Shown here one piece after another: positions 1 to 11,412 of a stretch of DNA of 64,000 nt (its first letter is position 1; each line of letters starts with the position of its first letter). The position numbers were made by a program, and so were the translations under genes. Source of the stretch: Ooceraea biroi (lineage: Eukaryota > Arthropoda > Insecta > Hymenoptera > Formicidae); NCBI RefSeq assembly GCF_003672135.1, contig NC_039514.1, forward strand, positions 4,836,001 through 4,900,000. Reading direction: 5' to 3'. Below the pieces are notes generated by a model. It did not search any database. It was not told the origin of the DNA and worked only from the letters and a program-made list of their open reading frames with translations.

Positions 1-155
1 TTTTTCCATTTTACCCCCCATTTTGGGGGGTCGTTTCACCCCCTAAATATGTTTTTCCGCTGCTAAAAAAATACGTGTCCCTTAGTTTTTCATGTATTAT
101 AACATATCCAAATTTCAGAAAAATCGGAGAGTGACACTTCCGTAGGTTTACTTGT
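1..155. repeat. FbV foldback, right-end fragment
   Basis: This stretch is nearly identical to 57998-58151, the right arm of the complete FbV foldback, and inverted relative to 56214-56370. It contains the inner hairpin built on CCCCCCATTTTGGGGGG and ends GGTTTACTTGT, the family terminus. It is truncated by the window edge. Confidence 0.85.
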
Positions 156-1259
156 AAGTGAAAGTTGTAGCTGATAATGAGACGACTACAACGGTGTTTT
201 GTTTTTTGCAATTGGACTATTTTTCAGTGAGTTACAGCGTTCCAAAGTATACTGTTTTATAATTTAAGTATACTCATAAACCAAATCTTGTATCGAAAAA
301 TGTTTCTTACAAAAGTTTTATGACTTCAAGGGGGACATAAGATGCTGCCACTGATTTGACCTTGGGTGCACCTGTCAAGGTTATGTGAAGGTTAATTTAT
401 TTTTATGGATCTCTTTATTTCTCATTATACAGTCTTGTAACTTACCTCGAGAGTAGTCGGTTGTTCTGCTTACACCACGTTTTTCAATTAACCCCATAGA
501 AAAAAATCTGGACTAGTCAGATCTGGAGATGTGGGGCACCACACAACATGTCCAACCGACTACTAGGGAAAACATGAGGCAACGAATAATTAATAACTGT
601 AGAACCATCCCTAGATACTTTTGTCAACTGTTCAAAACTTCGAACGACGAGTACAACTATGTATTGAAAATAATGGAGGCATTTTTGAACAGTTGATGAG
701 ATAAAACAATAATTCATCAAGGCCTTGCTTTCGACAGTAGTCTGGCCTTCACTGGCTGGATCCACGACGGTCTTGCCTTCACTATTTCCGGTGTCAAATA
801 TAAGGGTTTCCATTTGCAAAAATAAAGTTGATCTTCAAATGACCCCTAAATTTGACCCCTGGGTCAAAACCAAGGTCACCATTGGGTAATCCTTTTTGAC
901 CCTTACAACTTTCATCGTACTCATTTCTCACGATAAGCACTCCCCAACAAGTATTCTGCAGTGGTAACATTTTTGAGCCTCAAATGACCCCTATAGGTCA
1001 TCTTGACCCAGGCTCATGACCACATCTCTGAACGTAAAATTATCCGTTCTTTTCATTTCCGGTGTCAAAAGTAGGGGTTTCCATTTGAAAATATGAAGTT
1101 GAGCTTCAAATGACCCCTAAATGTGACCGCTGGGTCAAAACCAAGGTCACCATCAGATGTCCCCCTATGACCCCTACAACTTTTGTCTTACAAGTTTTTT
1201 CTCAAAATGCTTCCCTGAAGACATATTTCAGTGCAACTTTAAAAATGGGACACCCTGTA
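156..1259 (-). mobile_element. Decayed DD41D-type Tc1/mariner element
   Basis: The right end is GGGACACCCTGTA, one of the TACAGGGTG-type termini seen many times here. Internal sequence around 160-290 (TGAGACG then TACAACGG, and GAGTTACAGCG) also occurs at 11110-11200 (inverted) and 32820-32900 beside complete relatives. It contains a transposase scrap on the minus strand (480-620), a degenerate array of CTTGCCTT-type subterminal repeats (717-795), and two direct copies of a ~100-bp block (788-890 and 1050-1160, beginning TTCCGGTGTCAAA). The left end is eroded or covered by FbV. Confidence 0.65.
480..620 (-). pseudogene. DD41D transposase fragment (third catalytic D region)
   Basis: The minus-strand reading gives WCPTSPDLTSPDFFLWG, the segment containing the third catalytic aspartate of the DD41D-type Tc1/mariner transposases that are more complete at 12124 and 33320 (SPDLTS-x-DFF). 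Only this block and a few upstream codons (GHVV) can be aligned. The rest is too decayed to follow. It is clearly a pseudogene. Confidence 0.6.
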
Positions 1260-1354
1260 TATTGCATCAAACAAATATACAGGTACAATTTACGAGATAG
1301 AATAAGAGAAATCATTATTATGACTTGATTTATAATAATAATAATTTCAAGAAA

Positions 1355-1917
1355 TATACAGGGTGTCCCAGACTTACCGTATCACCGCTTCAGGGTAGAC
1401 TCCTGAGGTCATTCTGAGACGAAAGTTCCTCTTGCAAAATGTCGAGGGTGGCGTAGTTTCATTGTCAGTACTATAATGGGTTGAAGATATCCTATCCATG
1501 TACAGACTTTTCTCGCGTTCAGTGACGGCAGGTCGAAAGGACCCCGCGCATTGCGCATTGCGCACCGATCAATTCGATCTTAATTTTTAGTGGGATTTTC
1601 GCGCGTTACTGTTCGATTTTCTGTGATATCGGCAGTATGATCGACAAGAAAAGACGGACCGATCGCTTATGCACGAAATAGCGATACACGCGGAACTGTC
1701 AAAACATACGTGAAGTGCGGCGCACTCTCGCGATGACAGAAAACCGTCCCTGATCGCGGGAAAATTCTGTACATGGATAGGATATCTTCAACCCCTTATA
1801 GCGCCAAAACTACGCCACCCTCGACATTTACCAGAGGAACTTTCGTCTTGGAATGACATCAGGAGTCTACTCTGAACCGGTGCCGGTGATACGATAAGTC
1901 TGGGACACCCTGTATAT
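1355..1917. mobile_element. Non-autonomous inverted-repeat element with TACAGGGTGTCCCA ends
   Basis: Left end TATACAGGGTGTCCCAGAC and right end GTCTGGGACACCCTGTATA are inverted. The arms continue for about 150 bp (1357-1505 and 1765-1915, including AGGATATCTTCAACC and GTCGAGGGTGGCGTAGTTT). The ~250-bp core is unique, GC-richer and non-coding. The GAGACGAAAGTTCCT and AAAATGTCGAGG blocks recall the FbW arms, so this is probably a related MITE. Confidence 0.85.
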
Positions 1918-2380
1918 GAGATAGTAAGTTACAAATAATAATAAATTTATAGGCATCGATCTTTTCCTGTAATCACTTTGTGAGTCCAATAGGTGTAGCA
2001 ACAAATTGTATTTCTTTGGATCCCACCTTATTACATAGAATATTATTATGTTATATTGTATTGCATAATATTTGTCATATATTGAGTACGTTTATCTTCG
2101 ACGCACGATATATTAGTATTAAAGCTGTGTTTGAATTGCGCTGCTAGGTTCGTTGCATACTTTATATCTTTATATACTACCTAGCAAAGCATTATGGAAT
2201 TAGATTTTTATTCATGAAGTTTTAATATATTTTATGTTAAATTATAATATAATATTAGTTAATTAGTTAATATTAGTGATTATGATTATATAAAACATAT
2301 ATAATTATATATATGTTTTATATACATAATTATATAAAAGTTATATGTATATAAAATCCGTAATTATTTATATATATTTA
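1918..2380. other. AT-rich spacer
   Basis: AT-rich sequence with short TA and ATATA runs, notably 2285-2380. I see no gene or recognisable repeat terminus. Confidence 0.6.
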
Positions 2381-2710
2381 TACAGGGTGTCTACGATTCG
2401 CGTCGCCACAAGTAACATATCGTGTTCATCGCGAATCGCGAGACCATTCTCACTCCATCCCCACCGCATGCTACGAAACACGCTTTCTAGCATCATTGCC
2501 TCCATCGCGCCTCACTGTGCCGTAAGTAACGATTGCGTAGCTCTCTTACCGACGATCTCGCTGCACGAGCCACGCTCTCATTCGTTAACTTTAATCGTTA
2601 AGAACTCGGTTATTATTGCGAAAATCGCAAAATAGTACAAGACTTTCCGACTCGTAAATCCAAACTATATGCTATTAACCGGAAGTAATGAAGTTATGAG
2701 ACATTCTGTA
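2381..2710. mobile_element. Degenerate MITE, TACAGGGTGTCT / AGACATTCTGTA ends
   Basis: The left terminus TACAGGGTGTCT faces an imperfect inverted copy AGACATTCTGTA 330 bp away. The interior is non-coding; an open frame of 96 codons here is chance. It is probably a decayed member of the same TACAGGG group. Confidence 0.5.
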
Positions 2711-2939
2711 TAGACAAAATCGCAAAAATTAGTGAAAATTGGAAAAATGCTGTAATTTTAACTTAAAAAAGTATAGATGCAACAAAATAAATATGTGCCT
2801 TTAGATCGAATTGTCACTAATGTCTGACAGGAACTTTGTGTATTTATTAAAGTATATGTGGGTTTTACGTCATTTTTACCCTGTTTCATTTGTATATCAT
2901 AAAAAATTTTTATATTTTTATATTAATTTTTTTAGTATG

Positions 2940-3046
2940 TAATATTTCTGTACACTTGATAAGGGCCAGGATTGTGGCCGAAACGTTGTGAAATATAATA
3001 AATTTGTTACACTGCCAGTTAAGGGTCAAGTTAAAGATTTTTGTCC
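2940..3046 (+). mobile_element. Penelope-like element 3' tail
   Basis: This short stretch carries the tail layout seen at 9870-9973 and 39820-39905: a TTGATAAGG...CGAAACG motif followed by AATAAA-like AT sequence and a CTGCCAGTTAAGGGTC end. No coding part of the Penelope element is attached. Confidence 0.55.
2954..2986 (+). ncRNA. Hammerhead-like motif at Penelope tail
   Basis: CTTGATAAG, a stem GGCCA/TGGCC, then CGAAACG. The arrangement resembles the CUGAUGA - stem II - GAAA core of hammerhead ribozymes known from Penelope-like elements, but the core deviates (UUGAUAA). It is probably degenerate. Confidence 0.35.
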
Positions 3047-3645
3047 TTCTTACAAGGAAGGTTTGCCAACCCGGAAATTCAGAAAATTCTAAAACTTTGT
3101 GTGTATATAGAGTAGTTTATCCGTAACATAAAACTATTTTTTTCATGCTGAATTACAGTTCAAGGGGGTGAAATCACCCCTTGAAGAAAAATATAGGTAT
3201 TTTCATTTTGCGAAATAACTGCCAAACGGTGAGATATAAAAAAAAGTTTATACAAAAGTTGCATCTCTTTTTTATGTCTACAAAGCTGTGTACGGATAAG
3301 TATCCAAAAATTAATGCTTTTCTATTTACCCCCTCCACCACCTCTTAAAATTGAATTTTTTTACTTCGTAAATTTACGTCAAAGTACTTCTCTCTGACCT
3401 CTTTTCATACGTCATAATCAATTTATGTGTGTTATATTAAAAAAAATAAAATAAAATAAAAACCTTAAAAGAAAAACCTCGATTCTCAATTCCGCGCGTT
3501 TTAGCAGTTTAATTATTAAAATGATTTTAAAAAGTAATATTTAAATTTCTCGTACCGTTGATTTTAGAATAGCCTTTTGGTTAATGAGGAAAACAGAAAT
3601 AAAATATTAGTTAAATAATATTCACAACTGTTTATTAAAGCAACT
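3047..3645. repeat. CAAGGAA-ended repeat, FbY-like half copy
   Basis: It starts CAAGGAAGG directly after TTA, then CCGGAAATTCAGAAAATTC, matching the start of FbY at 40691 in layout. It contains the hairpin CAAGGGGGTGAAATCACCCC at 3160. No coding potential. The right end is not defined. Confidence 0.45.
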
Positions 3646-3648
3646 GTA

Positions 3649-5514
3649 TACAGGGTGTATCTTAAAACGCGCCCACCAAGTACATAGTGTTATTCCTGAC
3701 GTGATTTTAAGACGAAAATCCTAATACCAAAATGTCGAGGCTATAATAGTTTTTAAATTGTAAGCATCTGTAGTTAGCGAATTAGACTGCCTAAAGTTAG
3801 CGCGCTCAGGCGCGGTACAACGCAAAGTGCTAAAGGTGAGAACTGACTGTTGCCCCTCTTGTGAAATTTCGATATGCGAAGATAAGATTATTTTTGATAA
3901 TGTTTTCATGCACTAAAAATTGTATTCCTTCTGTAAATATGTAAAATATTAAAAAATAGAAAAGATTCCTTTCTTTATAAAAACAATTATCTTTTATTCA
4001 TAGTATTGAAGAAAATTTTATGGTAAGCTGTTTTATTTTTTAATAGCATAAAAGATACTTTCTCTAAAACTCGTAAAACATAATTGTCTAAAACAAATTA
4101 CTAGTTTTCTTAATGAATTAAAAATATGTCGATACAATAATAATTCCGAATTTCTATTATGTCCCGACATAATTTTAATTCAATTATAAGAATTAATTCC
4201 TTTTAGAAAACCATGTTATAAGAATTTGACATTAGAAAACGTATCTTTTATGTCATGAAAAATTAACTAACAAGCAACACTACCCAAGTGCCACACGCCA
4301 ATTTTGATAAGCTTTGAATATTTTGTTGTCTAGGTCAAAATATGAGACACGTATTTTTTTATACGGGCCCGTATCGCTATTAAGGGGGTGAAACACCCTC
4401 TTGAAAAAAATCGGTTTTTATATTTCTTAGCGAATACCGTGGAAACAATAAAAAATATAAAAAAAGGTTTTAAGTAAAAGTTTTATGGCTTTTAATGTAC
4501 TTCATAACAGTACAATTAGATTTTTCGAAAATGTCATATTTTTCGAAATCCCCCCCTCAATTTTTCAAAAATTTTTAAATTTATCTTTCAATAAAACTTA
4601 AAGCATATTTAATGTCAAATTCAACCATATATGATAAAATCATATTCTGAAAACGCATTTTTCAAAAAAAAGCTAAAAGTACCTTTATATCGCTATATAC
4701 GCGTCCCACCTGTATTTGCGTTTTTAATACGCTAGTTACTTTTGGCAACAATTTTTTCGCAATCTCACAGAGACAACAATGAAGTCGGGAGATTACTTTT
4801 AATAAACAAAATAAGTTAGGTTCTCACTCTCTGCCGGACCCAGAAATGGTCAACGTGAAACTGGCAAGAAATTTTCACTTTTTTAAAAACTTTTTCAATA
4901 GTTAAAAATTTTTTTTAATTTTTATTATAAACATATTATAAATTATAAATTTTTAAATTTTAATAAATACCCCTTGTACTTTTCTATTTAATATCTCTTA
5001 GAAACAACTACGTAGGAACAAGGAAGAAATCATTTATTTTTGCAAACCAAAACTAATGTTGTAAAATATTTATAGTCCTAAAAAGGACCGTTTTCTATAA
5101 AAAAACTTCACAATAAAATTTACAATACATAACAGCTTACCATAAAATTTTCTTCAATACTATGAATAAAAGATAATTGTTTTTATAAAGAAAGGAATCT
5201 TTTCTATTTTTTAATATTTTACATATTTACAGAAGGAATACAATTTTTAGTGCATGAAAACATTATCAAAAATAATCTTATCTTCGCATATCGAAATTTC
5301 ACAAGAGGGGCAACAGTCAGTTCTCACCTTTAGCACTTTGCGTTGTACCGCGCCTGAGCGCGCCAACTTTAGACAGTCTAATTCGCTAACTACAGATGCT
5401 TACAATTTAAAAACTATTATAGCCTCGACATTTTGGTATTAGGATTTTCGTCTTAAAATCACGTCAGGAATAACACTATGTACTTGGTGGGCGCGTTTTA
5501 AGATACACCCTGTA
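3649..5514. mobile_element. FbW foldback element
   Basis: Arms 3649-4034 and 5131-5514 are near-perfect inverted copies (about 385 bp) ending ATACAGGGTGTATC. They include ACGCGCCCACCAAGTACATA, a variant of the CGCCAAGTA motif found in other families here. The same 62-codon open frame occurs in both arms and is only an arm artefact. The ~1.1-kb core (4035-5130) is AT-rich and contains an unrelated repeat at 4340-4600 with the hairpin GGGGGTGAAACACCC. Confidence 0.9.
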
Positions 5515-6273
5515 TAGGATATAAAAATATAAATCACACGGGATAAGTCGATAAGGCGATAAATGGAGTTTTGCACTATCGCGATCCATTGGAACTTTTT
5601 CCTAGCATTTTTATTAGATTATTTTGTAAACCGCACGATAAATAAGATGTTGCACGAACAAGATATTGCACTTTACTCTGACATTAAATGACGCAGATTC
5701 ATATTGATGCACCAATAACCTTGTCGAACTTTCCGATTCACGTAATACGGATGTGTCTATCTGTTTTGCAAACCACACGAAAAATTAGATAAGTTGGTGC
5801 ATAGATTGGACTACTATCGCAAATGAGGAAAATGGTGCAACTTATAATCATTTTTCTAACATTTATTCGGTGAATAAGTTTATGTAATCGCGGTTTTCGA
5901 TTCATATAAATATGTCCGAGGAAGTATTACTTTCCAGTCTCATTTACGACAGGAATCAGCATTCTGTTGAAAAGTTTGCTTGATAGTGTGGCGGCATCTA
6001 AGGAGTACAAGGTAGAACTAGTCCGACCAATGAGAGAGCAGCACGAAATCCGAGATTGAGAGCTTTGGAGGAATCAGAGCACAATCAGAAGCTAATTGCT
6101 CGCGCTATAAGTCACACGTGCATTAATTAATCAGTTCTAGTCTGTATTAAATAAAGTCAGCATCTTTATATATTTTCACTTAAACCGAAGTGTTTTAATA
6201 GTTCCTCGTGCGTTAAAACTGTCTTAAATGTAGCATAACAATCAAATAAATAATACGCTCGCTACAATAGAAA
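5515..6273. other. Unassigned sequence 5' of pogo-like copy 1
   Basis: No gene or recognisable terminus. It probably includes the 5' non-coding part of the pogo-like transposon that follows. The end of that transposon could not be fixed. Confidence 0.4.
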
Positions 6274-7396
6274 ATGACGCCGATTAATGTTGCGAACGTA
6301 ATAAACATGTTAGCGACTACGTTTCAAATTGCGAGTATAACACAGACACCTATAACACCTTTTGAAATTAAAGTGCATAATGAAATTCGTGATATTCTAT
6401 AAAATTTGCAAGACGTACGTTCATCATTTGAACATGATTACGTGCTTGATTTTACTGATCCATCAGAACTCCATGGAGCACAAATTGTAGAATATATTAT
6501 GCCTGCAGAAAAAGAAGAATGAAGACAGTTTTGAATATGAAGAATGTATTGTCGATGATGAAGGTGGGAAGGTCGATTTGAGGTATAAGAGAAAGGCCGT
6601 AGAGTTTTGGAAAAGCGGAAAGAAGGCACGTCGGATATTAACTAGCGTACAGAACAGTTTTCGTAAGGTTAAATCCTTACAGCAGCTATATAGATGGGAA
6701 GCAAGTGTAGAAAAAGGTGGAACAAATGCAGATAAATTTACATTTATTACGGAATATGTACTACAAAAGTTTGAAGAAGCATGTGATAGAAAATCTATTG
6801 TTCATGACATGAATTTAAGATTGTGAGCTTTGAAGGCAAAGGAGCAAGTGGACTTACCTGAATTCAAGGCAAGTAAATGGTGGATTTGGAAATTCAAGAA
6901 TGTACACAGAATTGTTTCTCGCAAGATAACAACATTCAGGACGCAATTTACGCTTCAAGATATTGGCAACTTACAAGATATCGCAAAATTATTTGTTTCA
7001 AACGTAAAGTCAAACATTCCAGTTTTTGGAATTGAAGAAATTTATAATGCAGACGAGAGTGGTTTCAATCTTGAAATACATTCTGCGCGAACATAGACGA
7101 AATCAGGAGTAGAAACAGTTGAAGCAATGGTTCAATCAGTATCTTTTATAACACACAGTTATATTACACATAGTTATACTATAATGCCTATTATTTCAGC
7201 AAGTGGACGTCTTCTTTCACCACTATACATAGTTTTGAAGGAGTCTACGAGAACATTTGGCCCGACGCAACTCTTTTTCGTCCAGTTAACATTTACATCC
7301 AAGCTTCAAAATCAGGAAAACTCACGTCTGAATATTTCAAAACTTGGTTCAGCGAAGTGCATCTACCGAATACTGGCCGTAAAAGCAAAAGTTTAA
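6274..7396 (+). pseudogene. Pogo-like transposase, copy 1 (CENP-B type DNA binding plus DDE_1)
   Basis: The start MTPINVANVINMLATTFQIA aligns with copy 2 at 42359. It is followed by a helix-turn-helix (YKRKAVEFWKSGKKARR), a CENP-B-like helix (FKASKWWIWKFKNVHRIVSR) and a DDE_1 start (YNADESGFNLE, first catalytic D). It is broken: a stop in the N-terminal part (~6399), a frameshift before 6578, TGA at 6824-6826, TAG near 7094, a duplicated THSYI stretch, and a frameshift after SPLYIVLKESTRTFGP. The second and third catalytic residues are not recoverable. The family would cut and paste DNA in the nucleus. It is closest to copy 2, and unlike it has no intron between the RKV and KSL codons. Confidence 0.82.
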
Positions 7397-8210
7397 ACAA
7401 ACTGATTTTACAAATCTAACTTGATATTCGTAATCAGCAATGTCAAAAACACAAAGTAGTATGAATTCTACCGAATTGAAGTTCTAGAAGCGAGTAGTAA
7501 CAAAAAAACTGATTATTTTTGAAATATTTTGGCGGCCATCTTGGATCTGCCATCTTTGAAGTTACAAATTACGTGGAAACATGATCTACGGTAATGAGCT
7601 CAACAATTGGTAACGTTTCAAGTGTTAGAAACCTCGATATTTCGAACTTTATTAGATTATTTACAATAAATCAGTATTTTTCGAAAATTTCCTCATATAA
7701 ACGTCATTTTAGGACAATCACGCGATTTTTCGAAAAACAAAAAAAATTCGCCGTTAAAGTTCAATTATTTTATGCATCGATAGTTGAATTTAGAAGTGGA
7801 TTGCAACCCTTTTTCTGTACAAGAAAAAACATTTCGAAAAAAAAATCTTCAATGTTTTGGTGTTTTTTTAGTTTTAATACGCCAAATTTTTTTCTGAGGC
7901 ATGGAGGCTCAATTTTGACCTCGGAATTCGAAAGAGCACAGCCAAAAATAGTAAAAATCATTGTTTTGGTAAAAATACGCTTCGTGATTCTTTCCGAGAA
8001 TGAGGCTGGAAAATGAGCAAAGAATTCGAGCTTATTGGGCGTTAATGGGTTAAATAAGGTAATATTTCAATACATCATTTTTAGAAGTTTTTTCTTAGAG
8101 TGTCAAGAAATAAAATACAAAAGTTTTATAACACTTTGTTACAAAACTTACTTCGTATGTAACATAAGTAGAATTAGTAATAAGTGTGAATATATTGCGT
8201 GTAGAAAAGA
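7397..8210. other. Unassigned sequence
   Basis: No gene supported. A 140-codon open frame at 7594-8016 is AT-driven (poly-K/F) and overlaps an antisense frame. It is judged non-coding repeat DNA. It contains GGCGGCCATCTTGGATCTGCC, a kind of word common in insect transposon flanks. Confidence 0.45.
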
Positions 8211-8458
8211 ATGGTGAGAGTATGTTGCGTTCCTCAGTACAAGTCAGGAAAGAAAGTACCATCTCACAAATTCCCAAAAGATCTAATAAGATGTCAGAAA
8301 TGAATAAAAAGCTTAAATTTGCAGCACTTGGAAAATTTGTGTGCAAATAAGTTACAAAAGTATCAAGTATGTTATAAGCACTTCCGCAAAGAAGATTACA
8401 GTTGCTCTTTACATTATCGTTTCTTATTAAATACAGCAATCACTTTTATATATTAATA
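8211..8458 (+). pseudogene. THAP-domain remnant
   Basis: Starts MVRVCCVPQYKSGKKVPSHK, then FPKDLIRCQK, stop, IKSLNLQHLENLCANKL and YQVCYKHFRKEDYS. This follows the THAP zinc-finger pattern (C-x2-4-C, FPKD, a conserved W, then C-x2-H-F). Two lesions are visible: the second Cys is Tyr, and the conserved Trp codon has become TGA (8304-8306). THAP domains bind DNA and occur in P-element-like transposases and many host regulators. The next open frame (8586) is in the same frame, which suggests one decayed gene. Confidence 0.65.
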
Positions 8459-8585
8459 GTGAGAATAATAGCGTTAATGTAATAGATGTTGAGTCAGTAA
8501 ATATAATAATGTGCAACAACCATCATAACTTCTAGTAAACGAAAATGAAAGCGAACAACAAAATAAAGTTTCGCAGACTACAGAC

Positions 8586-9038
8586 ATGCCATATTTACAA
8601 AAGCAAATACAGCAACATAGCAAGCAATTATCAGAACAACATTTATCAGAAATGTTAAATGTACAACATCTAGAGTTAAAAAAAGGAGTACTTGAAATCC
8701 AACGGAAACAAAACGAGAAAGACATAGAAGAGAAAAATAAGTTGCAACAATCACATTGTGAATATAAAAATAATGAAGAAAAGGAAAGTGTAATTCAAGA
8801 TTATGCAGAGCGGCTGACAAGAATAGAAGAACAATTAAAAATAATAACAACTGCAATACGAAATAGAGGATTACGAAGAAGACCAACTTTGCAAAATGTC
8901 ACTCGCATAGCAAATCTTACTCCTACTGCACGGATGCTGTATAACACTAGTGTTATATTAAGACGTAAAAATACACGTTTAAAACGCCTTAGAAAACAAC
9001 AAAAAAAGGAATATAAAAGTAACATTATCAATACATAA
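8586..9038 (+). pseudogene. Coiled-coil segment of the THAP/P-element-like gene
   Basis: This open frame of 150 codons is rich in Q, K, E and L with heptad spacing (residues 5-85), followed by NRGLRRRP and LTPTARMLYNTSVILRRK, then a basic end. The LTP-x-AR-x-LY...LRRKN-x-RLKRLRK block resembles the coiled coil that follows the THAP domain in P-element-like transposases and THAP proteins. It lies in the same frame as the THAP remnant 130 bp upstream. No catalytic domain follows. It could be an intact small protein starting at 8586, but a decayed 5' half of a P-like transposase is more likely. Confidence 0.5.
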
Positions 9039-9344
9039 CAAAGGAAGCTCGACAAATAGTGTGCAACAACAGTTTATTAATATGTTATTGAGAAACAGTG
9101 AAGTACCTCCCCAGGTATATAATACTGCAGCTGCATAATAAATAATCCTTTATTCTCAATATTGAACACAACATACACATTTTACACACATCGTTCTTTT
9201 ATTGGTATTGGCTATTTATCAGTGATAATGCCATTATTGTATTTATAGTAATTATCAATATTTCAGTAATGTCACGTAATGGCCTACAATTATTATATTA
9301 TTCAGACTTCTACATCTATATATGACTTGGTAAACTATATATTG

Positions 9345-9409
9345 TTTAAACGAATAAAAACTCTTAGTTCGACCAAACTGGCAACTTTATTATATATTCA
9401 TCCACAACG
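9345..9409 (-). repeat. Inverted copy of Penelope tail
   Basis: 9345-9409 is the reverse complement of 9909-9973 (CTCTTAGTTCGACCAAACTG and its complement). It abuts the endonuclease coding piece, giving the partial inverted terminal layout known for Penelope-like elements. Confidence 0.85.
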
Positions 9410-9602
9410 TAAGCACCGCGTTCAACACAATTATGAATTTGCTTGGTCTGATTCCAAAATTTTACATAAGGAATTAAATAATAGAAAAAGAGAAATAGCC
9501 GAAATGATTTTTATCAAGAAAACTAATAATACTATCAACCTACAGAAAGACAACGAAAGTCTGCCACCTGCTTACGACAAAATCATAAGAGTCCGGGAAT
9601 AA
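9410..9602 (+). pseudogene. Penelope-like element, C-terminal GIY-YIG endonuclease end
   Basis: The reading KHRVQHNYEFAWSDSKILHK, then ELNNRKREIAEMIFIK and NTINLQKDNESLPPAYDKII matches the C-terminal part of Penelope-like polyproteins (W-D-x-S-x-I...R...SE-x-x-x-I...NLQKD-x-x-x-L-x-P-x-Y), which follows the GIY-YIG endonuclease. Everything upstream (reverse transcriptase, GIY-YIG core) is missing, replaced by the inverted tail. It is a 5'-truncated copy, the usual fate of these retroelements. Reverse transcriptase pieces of a related element occur at 37801, 39093 and 39383. Confidence 0.75.
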
Positions 9603-9973
9603 CAGGCTATTTGTCTCGTGCTCAGCACAGTCTCAGTCAACTCTTGAGTGAGTGAGGCTGTGTCTTTGTTAATATGGAAACTGATATCATTTTTGTTGTG
9701 TGGTTTGGTGTATTGTTGCTCGAAGCAAGTATGTATTCACGGAAACATTTCTTATACTCTTCTACTAAATGAGGATTTCATTTTTGTAATAATCTTTTAC
9801 GCTTTTTCTCTTCTTCTTTATAGAATACGACAGATTGTTGCCACATTTGTTTTAATTACTTTGTCATGCTATCTTACACTTGATAAGGACCCAAAGCTGG
9901 GGTCGAAACGTTGTAGATGAATATATAATAAAGTTGCCAGTTTGGTCGAACTAAGAGTTTTTATTCGTTTAAT
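9603..9973 (+). mobile_element. Penelope-like element 3' region
   Basis: Non-coding tail downstream of the endonuclease remnant, ending GTTGCCAGTTTGGTCGAAC. It carries the hammerhead-like motif at 9879-9910 and AATAAA at 9928. The end is shared in inverted form with 9345-9409. Confidence 0.7.
9879..9910 (+). ncRNA. Hammerhead-like motif in Penelope tail
   Basis: CTTGATAAG, a stem GACCC/GGGTC with a six-base loop, then CGAAACG. The stem differs from that at 2954 (GGCCA/TGGCC) by paired changes, so pairing is maintained. The catalytic core deviates from the consensus. Confidence 0.4.
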
Positions 9974-9975
9974 TG

Positions 9976-10503
9976 GTAATTATTTAATTTAACGGAGCAA
10001 CCTCGGATGACCTTGACCTTGACATAATATTATAGAGGTCACCCTCCTGAGTGACCTTCGAAAGATTTTAGCCGTCGCTCATTGTTTATTAAAAAGTTAT
10101 TAACAAAAGAAGTTTAATGATTTTGCACGAATTTTCAACTGTTCACGCGAAGCAAGGACTTGAGTTTGACATATATTACAAAAGTCACCTTCCCGAATAA
10201 CCCGCACTAGGTTTCACCCGTCGCTCGTTGTTTGTTAAAAAGTTATTAACAAAAAAGTTTAATGAATAGAGCATAATGTTACGATATCATATACGTTTAC
10301 GAAAGAGTATATTTGATGGAATTTTACCTTTAAATCAGAAATAGGTTTGGGTTAGGTTATATTTTCCGAAACTGGAGCCCCGGACACATACGCTCGTTTT
10401 CAGCCCGCTTCGCGGAAGGGCGAGGGGGAGGGGCTTTGCCCCTCCCCCCGCCGGAGCCGGTGTTACAGATTTCACCGTACAGATTTTGATTACCTGGTAC
10501 ACG
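9976..10503 (+). repeat. FbP left half copy
   Basis: Starts ACGGAGCAACCTCGG, then GATGACCTTGACCTTGACAT, and runs through both TTATTAACAAA blocks, GGTTTGGGTTAGGTTA, CCCCGGACACATACGCTCG and the GC-rich hairpin (10398-10460), to CACGGCACGGAT. The right half of the foldback is absent. Confidence 0.8.
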
Positions 10504-10512
10504 GCACGGATT

Positions 10513-10707
10513 CTATTTTTAATTGAAATTAGTTAACAAGATTATCAATGACTTGACTCCTCCGTGAGAGGCAAGGGGACACACATGAATCAAGCACCGC
10601 AAAGGGAACATACCCCCTACTACGTCCACGTCATTGTTTCCTGGGTAACGCTAAAAGTAGGAGTCAAGTCATTGATAATCTTGTTAACTAATTTCAATTA
10701 AAAATTT
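10513..10707. mobile_element. Small inverted-repeat element
   Basis: Arms of about 47 bp (10513-10562 and 10655-10707) are inverted copies (TTAACAAGATTATCAATGAC and its complement). The core contains CCTGGGTAACGCTAAAAGTA, resembling the inner arms of the DD42D element at 28118. It is likely a MITE of that group. Confidence 0.75.
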
Positions 10708-10709
10708 AG

Positions 10710-11412
10710 TTTGACCTTGAAATTACCCCAAAGTCAAGTGCAAGGTCATGACCTGACGTCCACCTCCAAATACTACAACATTTGTCTGAAACATTTTGTA
10801 CTATCTCGCTTAGCTTACGAGTTACTTGAGTGAATTAATATTGTGTTTGTCCTTGAAATGACACCTAAAGTTCATTTTAATCACAGTCATGAGTTACCTA
10901 CCTGGATGTGATATTTTCCGTACTTTCCATTTCCGTGGTCAGTAATAGGGATTCCCATTTGAAAAAATCAATTTGGCCTTAAACTGACCTTGACCCTTCA
11001 CGTCAAGGTCCAAGTCAAGGTCACCGCTAGGTGTCCCCCTACATATCGTACAACTTTTGTGTGAGGCATTTTCCGCTATCGCACCTACCTGAGGAGATAT
11101 TCCCGTGGACGGATTAAAATGTATTTTGGAACGCTGTAACTCACTGAAAAATGGTCCACTTGCAAAAAACAAAAAACCGTTGTATTCGTCTCATTGTCAG
11201 CTACAACTTTTACTTAGAGAGAAAAATCAACTTCCATTTTAAAAAATGGCCGCCATGATGAAATCTCTAAAGTGGCGCCATCTACAATTAAATTGATAAT
11301 ATTATCATCTTGCCCTCTCAAAGCCATACACCTTTTGTTTGAGGCACTTTCCGCTATCGCCCCTACCTGAGAAGATATTTCCGTGGACGGATTAAAATGG
11401 CCCACCCTGTAT
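10710..11412. repeat. Fragment of TACAGGG-type transposon
   Basis: Non-coding, rich in AAGGTCA and GACCTTG words. It ends CCCACCCTGTATA at 11412 and shares the 11110-11200 block with 160-290 and 32820-32900. A ~45-bp stretch is repeated internally (11055-11110 and 11345-11400, TCCGTGGACGGATTAAAATG). It is the non-coding end of a decayed DD41D-group element. Confidence 0.5.

Noticed and set aside
3721..5442. Identical 62-codon open frames on opposite strands
   Set aside because: They are mirror images in the arms of foldback FbW and have no recognisable product. The same reasoning removes the paired frames in FbV, FbY and FbQ.
7594..8016. 140-codon open frame
   Set aside because: Low-complexity K/F/S-rich translation of AT-rich DNA with an antisense frame through it; no domain.
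9279..9409. First ~44 codons of the Penelope open frame as protein
   Set aside because: They translate the inverted copy of the non-coding tail; homology starts only near KHRVQHN.
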